18,157 nt of DNA from an uncultured Oscillospiraceae bacterium (GCA_910588625.1 CAJUQN010000055.1:1-18157), one strand, 5' to 3'; counted from the first letter of the stretch, positions 6,827 to 14,089 are shown. Notes: generated by a model from the letters alone, not told the origin. A program made the numbers and translations.

Positions 6827-7900
6827 TTAAATGCTCCTTTCCATATTCAATTTATCTGCCATTTCCGTCTGCTTGGATGGAAACAGGTGGGCGTAGCGGT
6901 AGGTGATTTCGATACTCTCATGGCCCACACGGTCAGCTATCGCCACAGCGGAGAAGCCCATATCAATCAGAAGCGAAATGTGCGAATGTCTAAGGTCATG
7001 GATTCTGATACGCTTTACACCCGCCGCCTTTGCGCCCCTGTCCATCTCATGGTGGAGATGACATTTCGTAAAGGCGAAAATGCGGTCTTTCTTCTTAATC
7101 CCGTAGAGCTTCCCCAGATAGTCCTTCATCTCGACAATGAGGAAATTGGGCATTTTAATAGTGCGATTGCTTTTCTTGGTTTTCGGGGTAGTGATTACAT
7201 CCTCACCATGAATCCGCTGATAGGACTTGCTGATCTTCACCGTCCCGGCCTCAAAGTTGAAGTCCCCAGGGGTGAGGGCCAATAGCTCCCCCAGCCGCAG
7301 ACCACACCAGTAGAGCATTTCAAAGGCGTGGTAGGAGAGGGGCCTGTCCCTCATCGCCTCAGCAAATTTCAGATACTCCTCCTTTGTCCAGAATTGCATC
7401 TCCGTCCCTTCATCCGTCCCCATGTTCCCGGCTTTGGCGGCGGGGTTGGAGCGCAGCTCATAGAGGCGGACAGCGTGGTTAAAGATGGCGCTGAGCTGGG
7501 TGTGTACGGTTTTAAGGTAGGTCTGAGAGTAGGGTTTACCCCTTTTGTCCCGGCAGGCCAACAGTTCGTTTTGCCATGAAATCACGTCTTTGGTGGTGAT
7601 TTCGCTGATTTTCCGCTTTCCGAAGTAGGGCAAAATCTTTTTCTGGATGATGTTCTCCTTTGTCAGCCAGGTGTTCTCCTTCAGCCGGGGCCTCACATCC
7701 TTGGTGTAAAGCTCCACAAAGGCTTCAAAGGTCATATCCATGTCGGCGGCGGTCTGCATTTGAAAGCTGCGCTCCCAGTCCTGGGCCTCCCGCTTGGTGG
7801 GAAAGCCCCGCTTGCACTTCTGCTTACGCTCCCCCGTCCAGTCCCGATACCACGCCATGACGTACCATGTGCCCCGCTTTTCGTCCTTAAATACCGGCAT
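6827..7900 (-). CDS. int: Tyrosine integrase of the element
   Basis: This site-specific recombinase (357 residues) integrates and excises the element at the tcatccggc core. An N-terminal arm-binding domain (TWYVMAWYRDWTGERKQKCKRGFPTKREAQ, in pieces across residues 11-40) and a SAM-like core-binding domain (about 57-160) precede the catalytic domain. The catalytic residues visible are Arg202 (GLRLGE), a Lys near 243, His301-x-x-Arg304 (HDLRH), His327 (VGHES) and the nucleophile Tyr336 (YAHLF). The start overlaps the end of xis by 14 bp, and GGAAGTG lies upstream within xis. Architecture and context match Tn916/ICEBs1-type integrases. It is complete, so the element may still be mobile. Confidence 0.95.
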   Translation of the reverse strand: MPVFKDEKRGTWYVMAWYRDWTGERKQKCKRGFPTKREAQDWERSFQMQTAADMDMTFEAFVELYTKDVRPRLKENTWLTKENIIQKKILPYFGKRKISEITTKDVISWQNELLACRDKRGKPYSQTYLKTVHTQLSAIFNHAVRLYELRSNPAAKAGNMGTDEGTEMQFWTKEEYLKFAEAMRDRPLSYHAFEMLYWCGLRLGELLALTPGDFNFEAGTVKISKSYQRIHGEDVITTPKTKKSNRTIKMPNFLIVEMKDYLGKLYGIKKKDRIFAFTKCHLHHEMDRGAKAAGVKRIRIHDLRHSHISLLIDMGFSAVAIADRVGHESIEITYRYAHLFPSKQTEMADKLNMERSI

Positions 7901-8090
7901 TTTCGTTCACTTCCTTTCTGGCCCCGTAGAGCCGTTCGTTGAAATACTGGCGGTTGACCCGCCCCGCAATGGTGATGAAGCCCTTTCCTTTCAGTTCCTC
8001 GTTGAGCTGCCGAATGAGCTTGTAGGCGTAGGGTCTCGACACGCCCAGCTCGTTCGCAACCTCGTCCACCCGGATAAACTTGTTCTCCAT
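7887..8090 (-). CDS. xis: Excisionase-like helix-turn-helix protein
   Basis: This small basic protein (67 residues) has a MerR/excisionase-type helix-turn-helix: VDEVANELGVSRPYAYKLIRQLN (residues 8-30), followed by a wing-like GFITIAGRVNRQYF. It is expected to direct the integrase toward excision by bending DNA at the ends. The ATG at 8090 was chosen over an in-frame start at 8126 because AAAGGAGG stands 7 nt before it. It is the first gene of the minus-strand operon and overlaps the integrase start. The consensus promoter lies about 50 bp upstream. Confidence 0.82.
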   Translation of the reverse strand: MENKFIRVDEVANELGVSRPYAYKLIRQLNEELKGKGFITIAGRVNRQYFNERLYGARKEVNENAGI

Positions 8091-8106
8091 GCTGGTTCCT
8101 CCTTTC

Positions 8107-8127
8107 AATGAATTAACGCTATTCATT
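8107..8127. promoter_or_regulatory. Candidate operator between xis and the regulator
   Basis: The inverted repeat AATGAAT-N7-ATTCATT overlaps the expected transcription start of the xis operon, just downstream of its -10 box. A divergently encoded XRE-type regulator is the obvious candidate ligand. The assignment rests on position and symmetry only. Confidence 0.35.
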
Positions 8128-8139
8128 TAGTGCTGCCTT

Positions 8140-8168
8140 ATTATACTAACTATATTCCGTTATGTCAA
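8140..8168 (-). promoter_or_regulatory. Consensus sigma-A promoter of the xis-int-ATPase-mob operon
   Basis: On the minus strand TTGACA (8163-8168) and TATAAT (8140-8145) are both perfect, with a 17-bp spacer. Such a strong promoter for excision and transfer genes would need a repressor, which the divergent XRE regulator could supply. Confidence 0.85.
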
Positions 8169-8214
8169 GGGCTCTCAAAGAAAAAAACTAAATAAAATTA
8201 TTTAAGATTTTATC

Positions 8215-8243
8215 TTGACGGTTCTAAACATATCTGTTATACT
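8215..8243 (+). promoter_or_regulatory. Sigma-A promoter of the XRE regulator gene
   Basis: TTGACG (8215-8220), a 17-bp spacer and TATACT (8238-8243) lead into a GGAG site at 8268-8271 and ATG 8281. The -35 box of this promoter and that of the minus-strand operon are about 45 bp apart, back to back. Confidence 0.78.
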
Positions 8244-8280
8244 TCAAGTGTCCCCATTACATAGATTGGAGTTGGCAGTT

Positions 8281-8811
8281 ATGGCGATTGGTGAACGTAT
8301 CCGCTTTTTCCGCAATAAGAAAGGTGTCACGCAAAAGTATCTCGGTCAGGTGGTTGGGTTCCCCGAACGCTCCGCCGATGTGCGTATGGCGCAGTATGAG
8401 ACAGGAAGCCGCAACCCCAAGGCCGACCTGACCAGGGCGCTGGCGGGCTTCTTTGAAGTCTCCACTGAGGCCCTGACCGTCCCCGACATAGATAGCGACA
8501 TCGGCCTTATGCACACACTCTTTGCCCTGGAGGACATTCGGGGGTTGACCATCGGAGAGATTGACGGCGAAATCTGCCTGCGGCTGGACAAGTCCAAGGG
8601 TAAGACCTACCACTCCATGCTTGAAATGCTGTCCGCCTGGGGAGAGCAGGCCAAGAAGCTGGAGGCCGGGGAAATCACCAGGGAGGACTATGACCGCTGG
8701 CGCTACAACTACCCCCAGTACGACACCACCCGCAGGTGGGTCAAAGTTCCGTCCAAGGAATTGAGCGACACCCTAACAGCGGCCTTTAAGAATAGGCTGG
8801 GCAAAGACTGA
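8281..8811 (+). CDS. XRE-family transcriptional regulator of the element
   Basis: This 176-residue protein has an N-terminal Cro/CI-type helix-turn-helix (residues about 3-60: GERIRFFRNKKGVTQKYLG, then VRMAQYETGSRNPKADLTRALA). The remainder is helical with no recognised domain (QAKKLEAGEITREDYDRWRYNYP). It probably represses its own and the divergent xis operon promoters. ATG 8281 is preceded by GGAG at 9 nt. An in-frame upstream extension to 8215 would start inside the -35 box and was rejected. It is the only plus-strand gene of the element and is followed by a strong terminator hairpin. Confidence 0.85.
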   Translation: MAIGERIRFFRNKKGVTQKYLGQVVGFPERSADVRMAQYETGSRNPKADLTRALAGFFEVSTEALTVPDIDSDIGLMHTLFALEDIRGLTIGEIDGEICLRLDKSKGKTYHSMLEMLSAWGEQAKKLEAGEITREDYDRWRYNYPQYDTTRRWVKVPSKELSDTLTAAFKNRLGKD

Positions 8812-8819
8812 CAGACAGC

Positions 8820-8860
8820 AGAAAGCCCTTACCGATGTTTGCCATCGGTAAGGGCTTTCT
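8820..8860 (+). terminator. Terminator hairpin after the XRE regulator
   Basis: A perfect 18-bp stem (agaaagcccttaccgatg and its complement) with a 5-nt loop starts 9 bases after the stop codon. Only a short T-tract (tttct) is embedded in the closing arm. Because both arms end in A- or T-rich sequence it could work in both directions, insulating the element end. Confidence 0.75.
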
Positions 8861-8960
8861 AATATGGATTTTGTCACCTATAAGCCACAATGGAAAATCC
8901 TTCATCTGCAATTAACCGGGGTTTTAGAATAATTACAGAATAATACGGCTTATAGAGGAT

Positions 8961-8978
8961 GTTATCAAATCGTTATCA
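8961..8978. promoter_or_regulatory. Candidate integrase arm-type sites, right end
   Basis: Two direct GTTATCA heptamers (8961-8967, 8972-8978) stand 11 bp apart, matching the pair at 1947-1964 in spacing and orientation. The pair is 59 bp inside the core repeat at 9038. Confidence 0.5.
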
Positions 8979-9473
8979 AAAGAGAGACAGAAAATCCGCA
9001 ATACGTTGTGCCGCAACAGGTTCGAGAGTTTGATGGCTCATCCGGCAACAATAGTATATGCCCCGCTTGATCAGCGGATAGCCGGGGTAGAAATCGTTTT
9101 GCGCCTCCACGTTGATGATGAGGGCAATCTGCTCGCCGGAGCTGGGGGCTATGGCTCGGAACCGGATGTCATAGGTGACCGACCCCTCACGCACCGATTT
9201 GTCCTCGGTGTCCATTCCGCTGATGACTGTGCTGTCCTCGTCCGGCAGAACTGGGACGGCGGACACCTGGGGCTGGCCCTCTATGTACTTCTCGGCAATG
9301 TCACTGACATCGCACTCTTTGTATTCTTCCAGGCAGGACTTCATGATCCGCGCCAGGATCGCCTTTTCAGACAGGACGCGCTTGCAGGCTGCGTCATAGC
9401 CCGCGCTGTCATCCGTAACGTGCAGCCCCTGGGCCGCTGTAGTCTCTATGTCCAAATCCTCACCTTCAGTCAC
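8976..9473 (-). pseudogene. N-terminal half of PD-(D/E)XK (Rpn-type) nuclease, split by insertion
   Basis: This is the catalytic half of the nuclease whose tail is at 1297-1836. From GTG 9473 it reads MTEGEDLDIETTAAQGLHV, then ACKRVLSEKAILARIMK. The PD-(D/E)XK core follows: YDIRFRAIAP supplies the Asp and IINVEAQND the Glu-x-Gln motif, then FYPGYPLIKRGIYYCCRM. Family members are nucleases linked to recombination (Rpn) and are often multicopy in Clostridia. After Met at 9039-9041 the frame runs about 20 residues into element DNA (SHQTLEPVAAQRIADFLSLF) before stopping at 8976. The truncated product keeps the active-site motifs but loses the C-terminal part. No strong ribosome binding site precedes the GTG; an upstream in-frame stop rules out an earlier start. 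Confidence 0.87.
9038..9046. repeat. Attachment core repeat, right end
   Basis: This tcatccggc copy is identical to 1833-1841. Beyond it (higher coordinates) the nuclease coding sequence resumes without loss; below it lies element DNA that brings the broken frame to a stop at 8976. Confidence 0.75.
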
Positions 9474-9535
9474 TTTATTTTATCACAGCTTTGCGGTCAC
9501 GTCCACATTTTTTTGGGAAATCTCCGGGGCTTCCC

Positions 9536-11167
9536 CTACCCCATCTCCATCCCGCCCAAATACTGCGCCTCGGACACGCTGAACTCCACCTCAATTCCAT
9601 AGTCCCGGGTCAGGGTGACCGCCTTGATCAGATAGGACGCGATCATCTTCTTCTCCTCAATAGAGGCAGTGTCAAACAGCTCCGCCCAGGACAGCAGCCG
9701 CTGGTGACTTTCCCGGATCTCCTTGGCCGCATATTCCGATTCCGCCGCCTGGTCTTTCAGCGCGTCAATCTGCTCCGCCAGCCCGGCCACCGTCTCCTGC
9801 ACCGTATCCATCCTCCGTTTGATCTGTTCGGGGGAGAACACGCAGGTGCCCTCAATGGAATCCAGCATCAGGCCCTCCCATTTCGCCAGCTCCCGCAAGG
9901 CTTTAGTGTGGTCAGTCTGTGCCTTACGCAGCTTTTGTCTGCACTGGGCGGCGGTGTCCTGCACCTGCTGCTGGATCAGCTCGCTCTCGTTCACTGATCT
10001 GGCCCGCTCAAAGATATTCCGCAGCAGCGTTTCCACTACCGCGTCCACCCGCTCCGCCCGGTAGGTGGTCGGGCCGTTGCAGAGGGTCTTGTGCTGGGTG
10101 CGGTTGTAGCATTTGTAGATAGACACCCGGTCAGCAGGATCATGGCTCCGGCAGGCGGTAGACGCGAAAATGCGGCCACCGCAGTGGCCGCAGTACACGT
10201 TGCCCGACAATAAAGCCCGCCCTACGTTTTTCCTGGGGCTGATCCGGGGTGGGCGGTTGACGGTCACCTCAACGCCGTCCACCAGCGTGACCTCTGCCTC
10301 CCACCGGGCAGCGCATTTTCGCTCATAATCGGCAGACCGCTGGGAGCGGCCCTTGGCCACCCGGTCATACTGCTCCTGGGACACGATCTGGAGCTCGGGG
10401 ATGATCTCAGACCGGGCCTCGCCGCTGCGGAGGATGCCCACATACATGATGTTCCGGAGGATGTTCTGGATGGAGGAGTAGTGGAAATGCTCCCCTGTCC
10501 GTTCATTTTTGATGCCCTTCGCGATCAGCTCGGAGGAAATGCGCCGCCCTCCGTAACCAAACCGATCCGCCAGATCAAATATCTCCCGCACCACCGCGGC
10601 CTCCGTGGGTTCCACCTCGATATCATAGAGCTCCCGGTTCTTCTTGCCCACCCGGCCATGCTTCACCAGCTTGTAGCCAAAGGGGGCGCTACCTCCCCGG
10701 AAGCGCCCCTCCTGCACGATCTGGGCCAGCCTGGTTTTGGTTCGGACGGAGGTCTTGAGGCTCTCCCCCGATGCCTGCCAATAGCGGATGTAGTTCATCA
10801 GCTTGTCCACATGGTTATCGAACCGCTGCTGGCCTTCCTCGGCACTCCACACCTCGATGCCGTTCTGGACGAACCACTCCACCACAAAAGGCGTTTCATC
10901 CTCCTTACGGCCCAAGCGGTCAAACATGAACACCAGCAGGACGTCAAATTTGTCCTGCGCCGCATCCCGCTGGATCTCCTGGATGGCGTCACGGTCTTTC
11001 GCGGAAACCTTGAAGCCGGAAACGCCTTTTTCCGAAAACTCCCGGGTAATGATCCAGCCCTTCTCGGCGGCAAACTCCCGGCACCGCTGCTTCTGCATTG
11101 GGATGTCGTCCTTCTCCACCTGGCCTTTGGTAGAAACCCGGTAGAGGCAATATACCCTCTTTGCCAT
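9536..11167 (-). CDS. Large serine recombinase, full length
   Basis: This is a 543-residue large serine recombinase, probably the integrase/resolvase of an older mobile element. The catalytic domain carries CLYRVSTKGQ (nucleophilic Ser12) and LLVFMFDRLGRKEDETPF. The recombinase domain follows (GRFRGGSAPFGYKL ... RSEIIPELQIVS), then a zinc ribbon (YCGHCGG near residue 328 and KCYN with downstream LCNGP). A C-terminal coiled coil (about 400-490) precedes a small beta tail (AVTLTRDYGIEVEFS). The first half is strongly similar to the truncated recombinase at 37-1077. GGAGGGG precedes the ATG by 5 nt, and the TnpW-like stop is 16 bp upstream, so the pair is cotranscribed. Before the insertion it would have ended about 60 bp upstream of the Rpn gene. 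Confidence 0.93.
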   Translation of the reverse strand: MAKRVYCLYRVSTKGQVEKDDIPMQKQRCREFAAEKGWIITREFSEKGVSGFKVSAKDRDAIQEIQRDAAQDKFDVLLVFMFDRLGRKEDETPFVVEWFVQNGIEVWSAEEGQQRFDNHVDKLMNYIRYWQASGESLKTSVRTKTRLAQIVQEGRFRGGSAPFGYKLVKHGRVGKKNRELYDIEVEPTEAAVVREIFDLADRFGYGGRRISSELIAKGIKNERTGEHFHYSSIQNILRNIMYVGILRSGEARSEIIPELQIVSQEQYDRVAKGRSQRSADYERKCAARWEAEVTLVDGVEVTVNRPPRISPRKNVGRALLSGNVYCGHCGGRIFASTACRSHDPADRVSIYKCYNRTQHKTLCNGPTTYRAERVDAVVETLLRNIFERARSVNESELIQQQVQDTAAQCRQKLRKAQTDHTKALRELAKWEGLMLDSIEGTCVFSPEQIKRRMDTVQETVAGLAEQIDALKDQAAESEYAAKEIRESHQRLLSWAELFDTASIEEKKMIASYLIKAVTLTRDYGIEVEFSVSEAQYLGGMEMG

Positions 11168-11183
11168 GTCAGCCCCTCCCCTG

Positions 11184-11342
11184 CTATGATTTCTGGCTAC
11201 GGAGATAGGCGCCCTTCAAGATGTCCCTGACCACAGCCGGGGCTTCCGCATTCTTTTTGGCAGAAAAAATAAGGCGCACCACCGTCCCGTTGACCTGCAC
11301 GGACGAAGTGTGTCTTACGCATCCATATTGCGTGTTATTCAT
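11184..11342 (-). CDS. TnpW-like small protein
   Basis: This is a 52-residue protein too short to stand out by length. It begins MNNTQYGCVRHTSS, continues VQVNGTVVRLIFSAKKNAEAP and ends ILKGAYLRSQKS. The size, the 'gene-product beta strands plus short helix' appearance and the position directly before a large serine recombinase resemble the transposon-encoded TnpW family of clostridial elements, whose function is unknown. Its ATG overlaps the stop of the AbrB-like gene by 8 bp, suggesting translational coupling, and its stop is 16 bp before the recombinase ATG. I am confident that it is a gene and less so of the family name. Confidence 0.65.
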   Translation of the reverse strand: MNNTQYGCVRHTSSVQVNGTVVRLIFSAKKNAEAPAVVRDILKGAYLRSQKS

Positions 11343-11793
11343 CTTGCTCTGATCCTTTCCGTATAGTTTGGACAGCCTGCTCCAGCTGTGACAGTGTTTG
11401 CTGCGTCTCTCCAGGCAGCATAGCGGTCAAGGACTCCGCTGTCTGGAGGTGTTCCAATATGGAGTTCAGCTCCTCCGGCTGGAGGCCGGTATCCCTGCTG
11501 ATTACGATGCAGCCATCGAGACAGGCAATCTGTAGGTCTGTACCCTGGGGGATATTGGCCTGCCGCATCAGATCCATGGGAATCCGAATGGCACTGTCCT
11601 CATTCGGGATGGCTCCATCCGCCTCGTTGGGTAAGAGCATCAACTCGCAGAACGTATTGGTTGTGCCGTCATGGGTCAGGTAGGCAACCCGCACATGGTC
11701 GCCCGCTGCCAGCCCCATTTTCGTCAAAACCGGGGCCGGGATCTTCAACCGGCCCCGATGATCCACGGTGAACGTCAATTCAAGGATTTGCAA
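11335..11793 (-). CDS. AbrB/SpoVT-type protein with two swapped-hairpin domains
   Basis: This 152-residue protein carries the beta-hairpin pattern of AbrB/MazE-like DNA-binding domains twice. The first is near residues 7-40 (VDHRGRLKIPAPVLTKMGLAAGDHVRVAY). The second is near 66-100 (SAIRIPMDLMRQANIPQGTDLQIACLDGCIVISR). A helical glutamine-rich tail follows. Such proteins bind AT-rich or repeated operator DNA as dimers. Translation starts at TTG 11793, preceded by GAGGG at 7 nt; no nearer ATG fits. It heads the operon with the TnpW-like protein and serine recombinase. A near-identical 15-16 bp direct repeat spans its start codon and the -35 box of the divergent gene, a possible autoregulatory target. 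Confidence 0.7.
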   Translation of the reverse strand: MQILELTFTVDHRGRLKIPAPVLTKMGLAAGDHVRVAYLTHDGTTNTFCELMLLPNEADGAIPNEDSAIRIPMDLMRQANIPQGTDLQIACLDGCIVISRDTGLQPEELNSILEHLQTAESLTAMLPGETQQTLSQLEQAVQTIRKGSEQDE

Positions 11794-11841
11794 TGATAAT
11801 CCCTCACTTTCTATTCAAAGCTATGGCTTGTCATTCAGGAT

Positions 11842-11871
11842 TTGCAACCGCTGGGTGAACTATGGTATACT
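11842..11871 (+). promoter_or_regulatory. Extended -10 promoter of the DUF2325 gene
   Basis: TTGCAA (11842-11847), an 18-bp spacer and TATACT (11866-11871) preceded by TGG (extended -10) would start transcription near 11878. This decides the downstream ATG 11902 as the start rather than the in-frame TTG at 11842. Confidence 0.6.
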
Positions 11872-11901
11872 GTTCTCAGAGAAAACAAGGCGGTGACAGC
11901 C

Positions 11902-13806
11902 ATGTGTGCAAAGAAAAAAGCCATCTCCAGCAAAATGTGGAGGATGGCTGGCGAGCCTCTCCGTTCCCAGCTGCTCAGCGCAGCGGAGCAGGAGTCATTT
12001 TCTGAGGAATTTTCCATCTACCGCCAATTTCGCAGCGGTACGGAAAATGGATTGGATTGGGTGACCCCTGCCGCCGCACGGCTCCATCAGAGCGCTGCCA
12101 TGGCGGTTGCGGCAGCCCTGTGTGAACGGTACGCCGGACAATATGGGCGGGAAGCCGTAGTCATGGTAGTTTCCGCGACAACGGCAGTTCCGGCTCCCCT
12201 GTCGGCACGGATGGCCCGACGCACGGACTTTTTACTGGGGGCGGCGCTTTGGCTGCTGGACTACTGGGAACTGCACTGCGGCAGCGAGGAGGACTATCTA
12301 TCCCTTCTGCCCCAAGAGCCGGACGCACGGCTGGAATATGATATCCCCTTTTCTGAGGATCTGGATCATTCCCGGGATGTGCTGCTTCGTATCCTGACGC
12401 TACTGTGTGGCCGGGGAGAAACATACCGCAAGGAATTCCGGGCCTTGCTGTCCCTGGTCGATAACAATGCTGCATCGCGGCTCCGCCATCGATTTAAGGA
12501 TGCGCTTCTGGACTACATCGACCGGATCCTGGAGGTCTACAATCGGCTCCAGCCTATGTTGCCGGAGCTGCCGCCCTTTTTCGGCGCAAGCCTGTCTGGC
12601 ACGGACTTTATACCGCCGGATGACCTTTTGCCTTCCGAGCGCCCAGATACCGTGGCTCTGCTTATGGGCCCGGAACTGATCTGCCGACCGGCGGCGGAAG
12701 TCCAGGAGCAGCTGGGCTCCCGGAAAGCGGCGGAGCTGCTGTCCGGCTACGGCACGGATGACCCCTACGCCTTATGTGCCGCCTACCTGCTGCTGGAACG
12801 GGAGAAGGACGCCTTGGCCAATCTGAACGGCCTGACCGCCATTGTGATGATTTGCGCGGAGCGACATCTGCCCTGGACACAGGATGACTTTGACGCCAGG
12901 GCCGATCTATTCGAGCCAGGCGGGCCAGACTACCGACTGCGGTACGAATACCGAATGGCTACTGGGGACGAAGCGGAAAGGGACGATATTCCGGACTGGA
13001 TGGCTTCCGAGGCCCAGCTCTTTTACATCGCCACGGGCGTGATCCCTCCCCGGGATCAGCAGATGTCCCAAGAGTTGGTTCACTGGTTCGTATCCCACGG
13101 CGTTGCGGAACAGCGGGCCCGGGAACTGGCCTTCGGGGCGATGTTCGCCTACTACACGGATGCCGGAGAGCATGGCTGGAAAGAAATCGACTGGCCTTTT
13201 GATGACAGCAATGGGGATGAACCTGTCCCTTCGGAGGAATCAGAAGCATCTGCGCCTGTACCGCTTCCTGTTGAGGATCATGCCGCACAGGTTGAATCGC
13301 TGGCCCGGAAGGTGAAAGAGCTGCGGGGTGCGCTTCACGATGCGGAGCAGACGGCGGTGCGGCTGGAGGAGCAGCTTCGGGATGCGCAGCAAAGCGGTGA
13401 GACAGACCGCTCCGAGCTGGCTCAACTCCGGGAAACCCTCTACAATCTGAGAGCCAGGGAGGACGAATTGGAGGAGGACAGCGGCCCGCTGGTGGAATTG
13501 CCGTGGCAGGTGAGACGGCGGATCGTGGTGTTCGGCGGCCATGACAGCTGGCGCAAGGCGTTGAAGCCTTTGCTGCCTGGGGCCCGGTTCTATGACCGGG
13601 AGGCGCTGCCCGATCTGAACGCCATCCGTGGTGCGGACGCAGTATGGATCCAATCCAACGCCCTATCCCACAAATACTATTACCGCATCATTGACACTGC
13701 CCGGAAAAACAATATCCCGGTGCGGTATTTTGGCTTCGCCAGCGCAAAGAAGTGCGCCATACAGCTGGCACTGGACGAGTTGGCGGAGGAAAAGAAAGCG
13801 GAATAA
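11902..13806 (+). CDS. DUF2325-domain protein with coiled coil, unknown function
   Basis: This 634-residue soluble protein has no signal peptide or membrane segment. Residues 1 to about 430 are helical and unrecognised (for example MWRMAGEPLRSQLLSAAEQE near the start and WFVSHGVAEQRARELAFGAM near the end). After an acidic proline-containing linker a coiled coil runs roughly over 458-526. The last 95 residues are a DUF2325 domain: RRIVVFGGHDSWRKALKPLLPG, then ADAVWIQSNALSHKYYYRII and IPVRYFGFASAKKCA, a Rossmann-like fold of unknown activity. ATG 11902 has AAGG at 11 nt and lies about 25 nt after the predicted transcription start. It is divergent from the AbrB-like operon and ends 110 bp before a perfect palindromic terminator. 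A regulatory or nucleic-acid role is only a guess. Confidence 0.85.
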   Translation: MCAKKKAISSKMWRMAGEPLRSQLLSAAEQESFSEEFSIYRQFRSGTENGLDWVTPAAARLHQSAAMAVAAALCERYAGQYGREAVVMVVSATTAVPAPLSARMARRTDFLLGAALWLLDYWELHCGSEEDYLSLLPQEPDARLEYDIPFSEDLDHSRDVLLRILTLLCGRGETYRKEFRALLSLVDNNAASRLRHRFKDALLDYIDRILEVYNRLQPMLPELPPFFGASLSGTDFIPPDDLLPSERPDTVALLMGPELICRPAAEVQEQLGSRKAAELLSGYGTDDPYALCAAYLLLEREKDALANLNGLTAIVMICAERHLPWTQDDFDARADLFEPGGPDYRLRYEYRMATGDEAERDDIPDWMASEAQLFYIATGVIPPRDQQMSQELVHWFVSHGVAEQRARELAFGAMFAYYTDAGEHGWKEIDWPFDDSNGDEPVPSEESEASAPVPLPVEDHAAQVESLARKVKELRGALHDAEQTAVRLEEQLRDAQQSGETDRSELAQLRETLYNLRAREDELEEDSGPLVELPWQVRRRIVVFGGHDSWRKALKPLLPGARFYDREALPDLNAIRGADAVWIQSNALSHKYYYRIIDTARKNNIPVRYFGFASAKKCAIQLALDELAEEKKAE

Positions 13807-13915
13807 GATTTCATGCTTTTGTAACATCTGTGTACAAACTTTCGTAATGAAATCCCGCTATCCTAATCCTTGCAAGAGATATCCTTTCTTTTTCATTCTA
13901 TCCTCCATCCTTATG

Positions 13916-13947
13916 GGAGCGAAGCGGATCCGCTTCGCTCCTCTTTT
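13916..13947 (+). terminator. Palindromic terminator after the DUF2325 gene
   Basis: A perfect 26-bp palindrome (ggagcgaagcgga and its complement, 13916-13941) is followed by TCTTTTT. The rest of 13807-14218 shows no credible gene; the small plus-strand frames there lack ribosome binding sites and family features. It also holds a facing terminator at 14090-14122. Confidence 0.85.
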
Positions 13948-14089
13948 TATGCGACAGCTTCCCCAGGCAGAGGGGAGCCGCACCAATGATGCCACAGTGC
14001 TGGCCCAAAGCCATCTGCCACATTCAACGAATTATGGGGTCTGAAATTGGGCAAAGCCTACTGTGCGCCTGCTGGTTGATCCCAGAAAA

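Larger units (their letters stand above)
1833..9046. mobile_element. 7.2 kb integrative mobilizable element (xis-int-RepA-MobV) inserted in an Rpn gene
   Basis: The element is bounded by direct copies of tcatccggc at 1833-1841 and 9038-9046, so the unit between repeat starts is 7205 bp. It carries a tyrosine integrase with a small excisionase at one end, an XRE regulator, a RepA-like AAA ATPase, a MobV relaxase with candidate oriT, and a lipoprotein cargo gene. No coupling protein or type IV secretion gene is present, so transfer would need a helper: an integrative mobilizable element rather than a conjugative one. The interrupted reading frame on both sides supports the boundaries independently of the repeat. 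The exact crossover point within the 9 bp is not determinable from one copy. Confidence 0.88.

Noticed and set aside
11842..11901. Upstream TTG start of the DUF2325 protein
   Set aside because: It lies in the -35 box and upstream of the -10 box of the gene's own promoter. ATG 11902 has a ribosome binding site.
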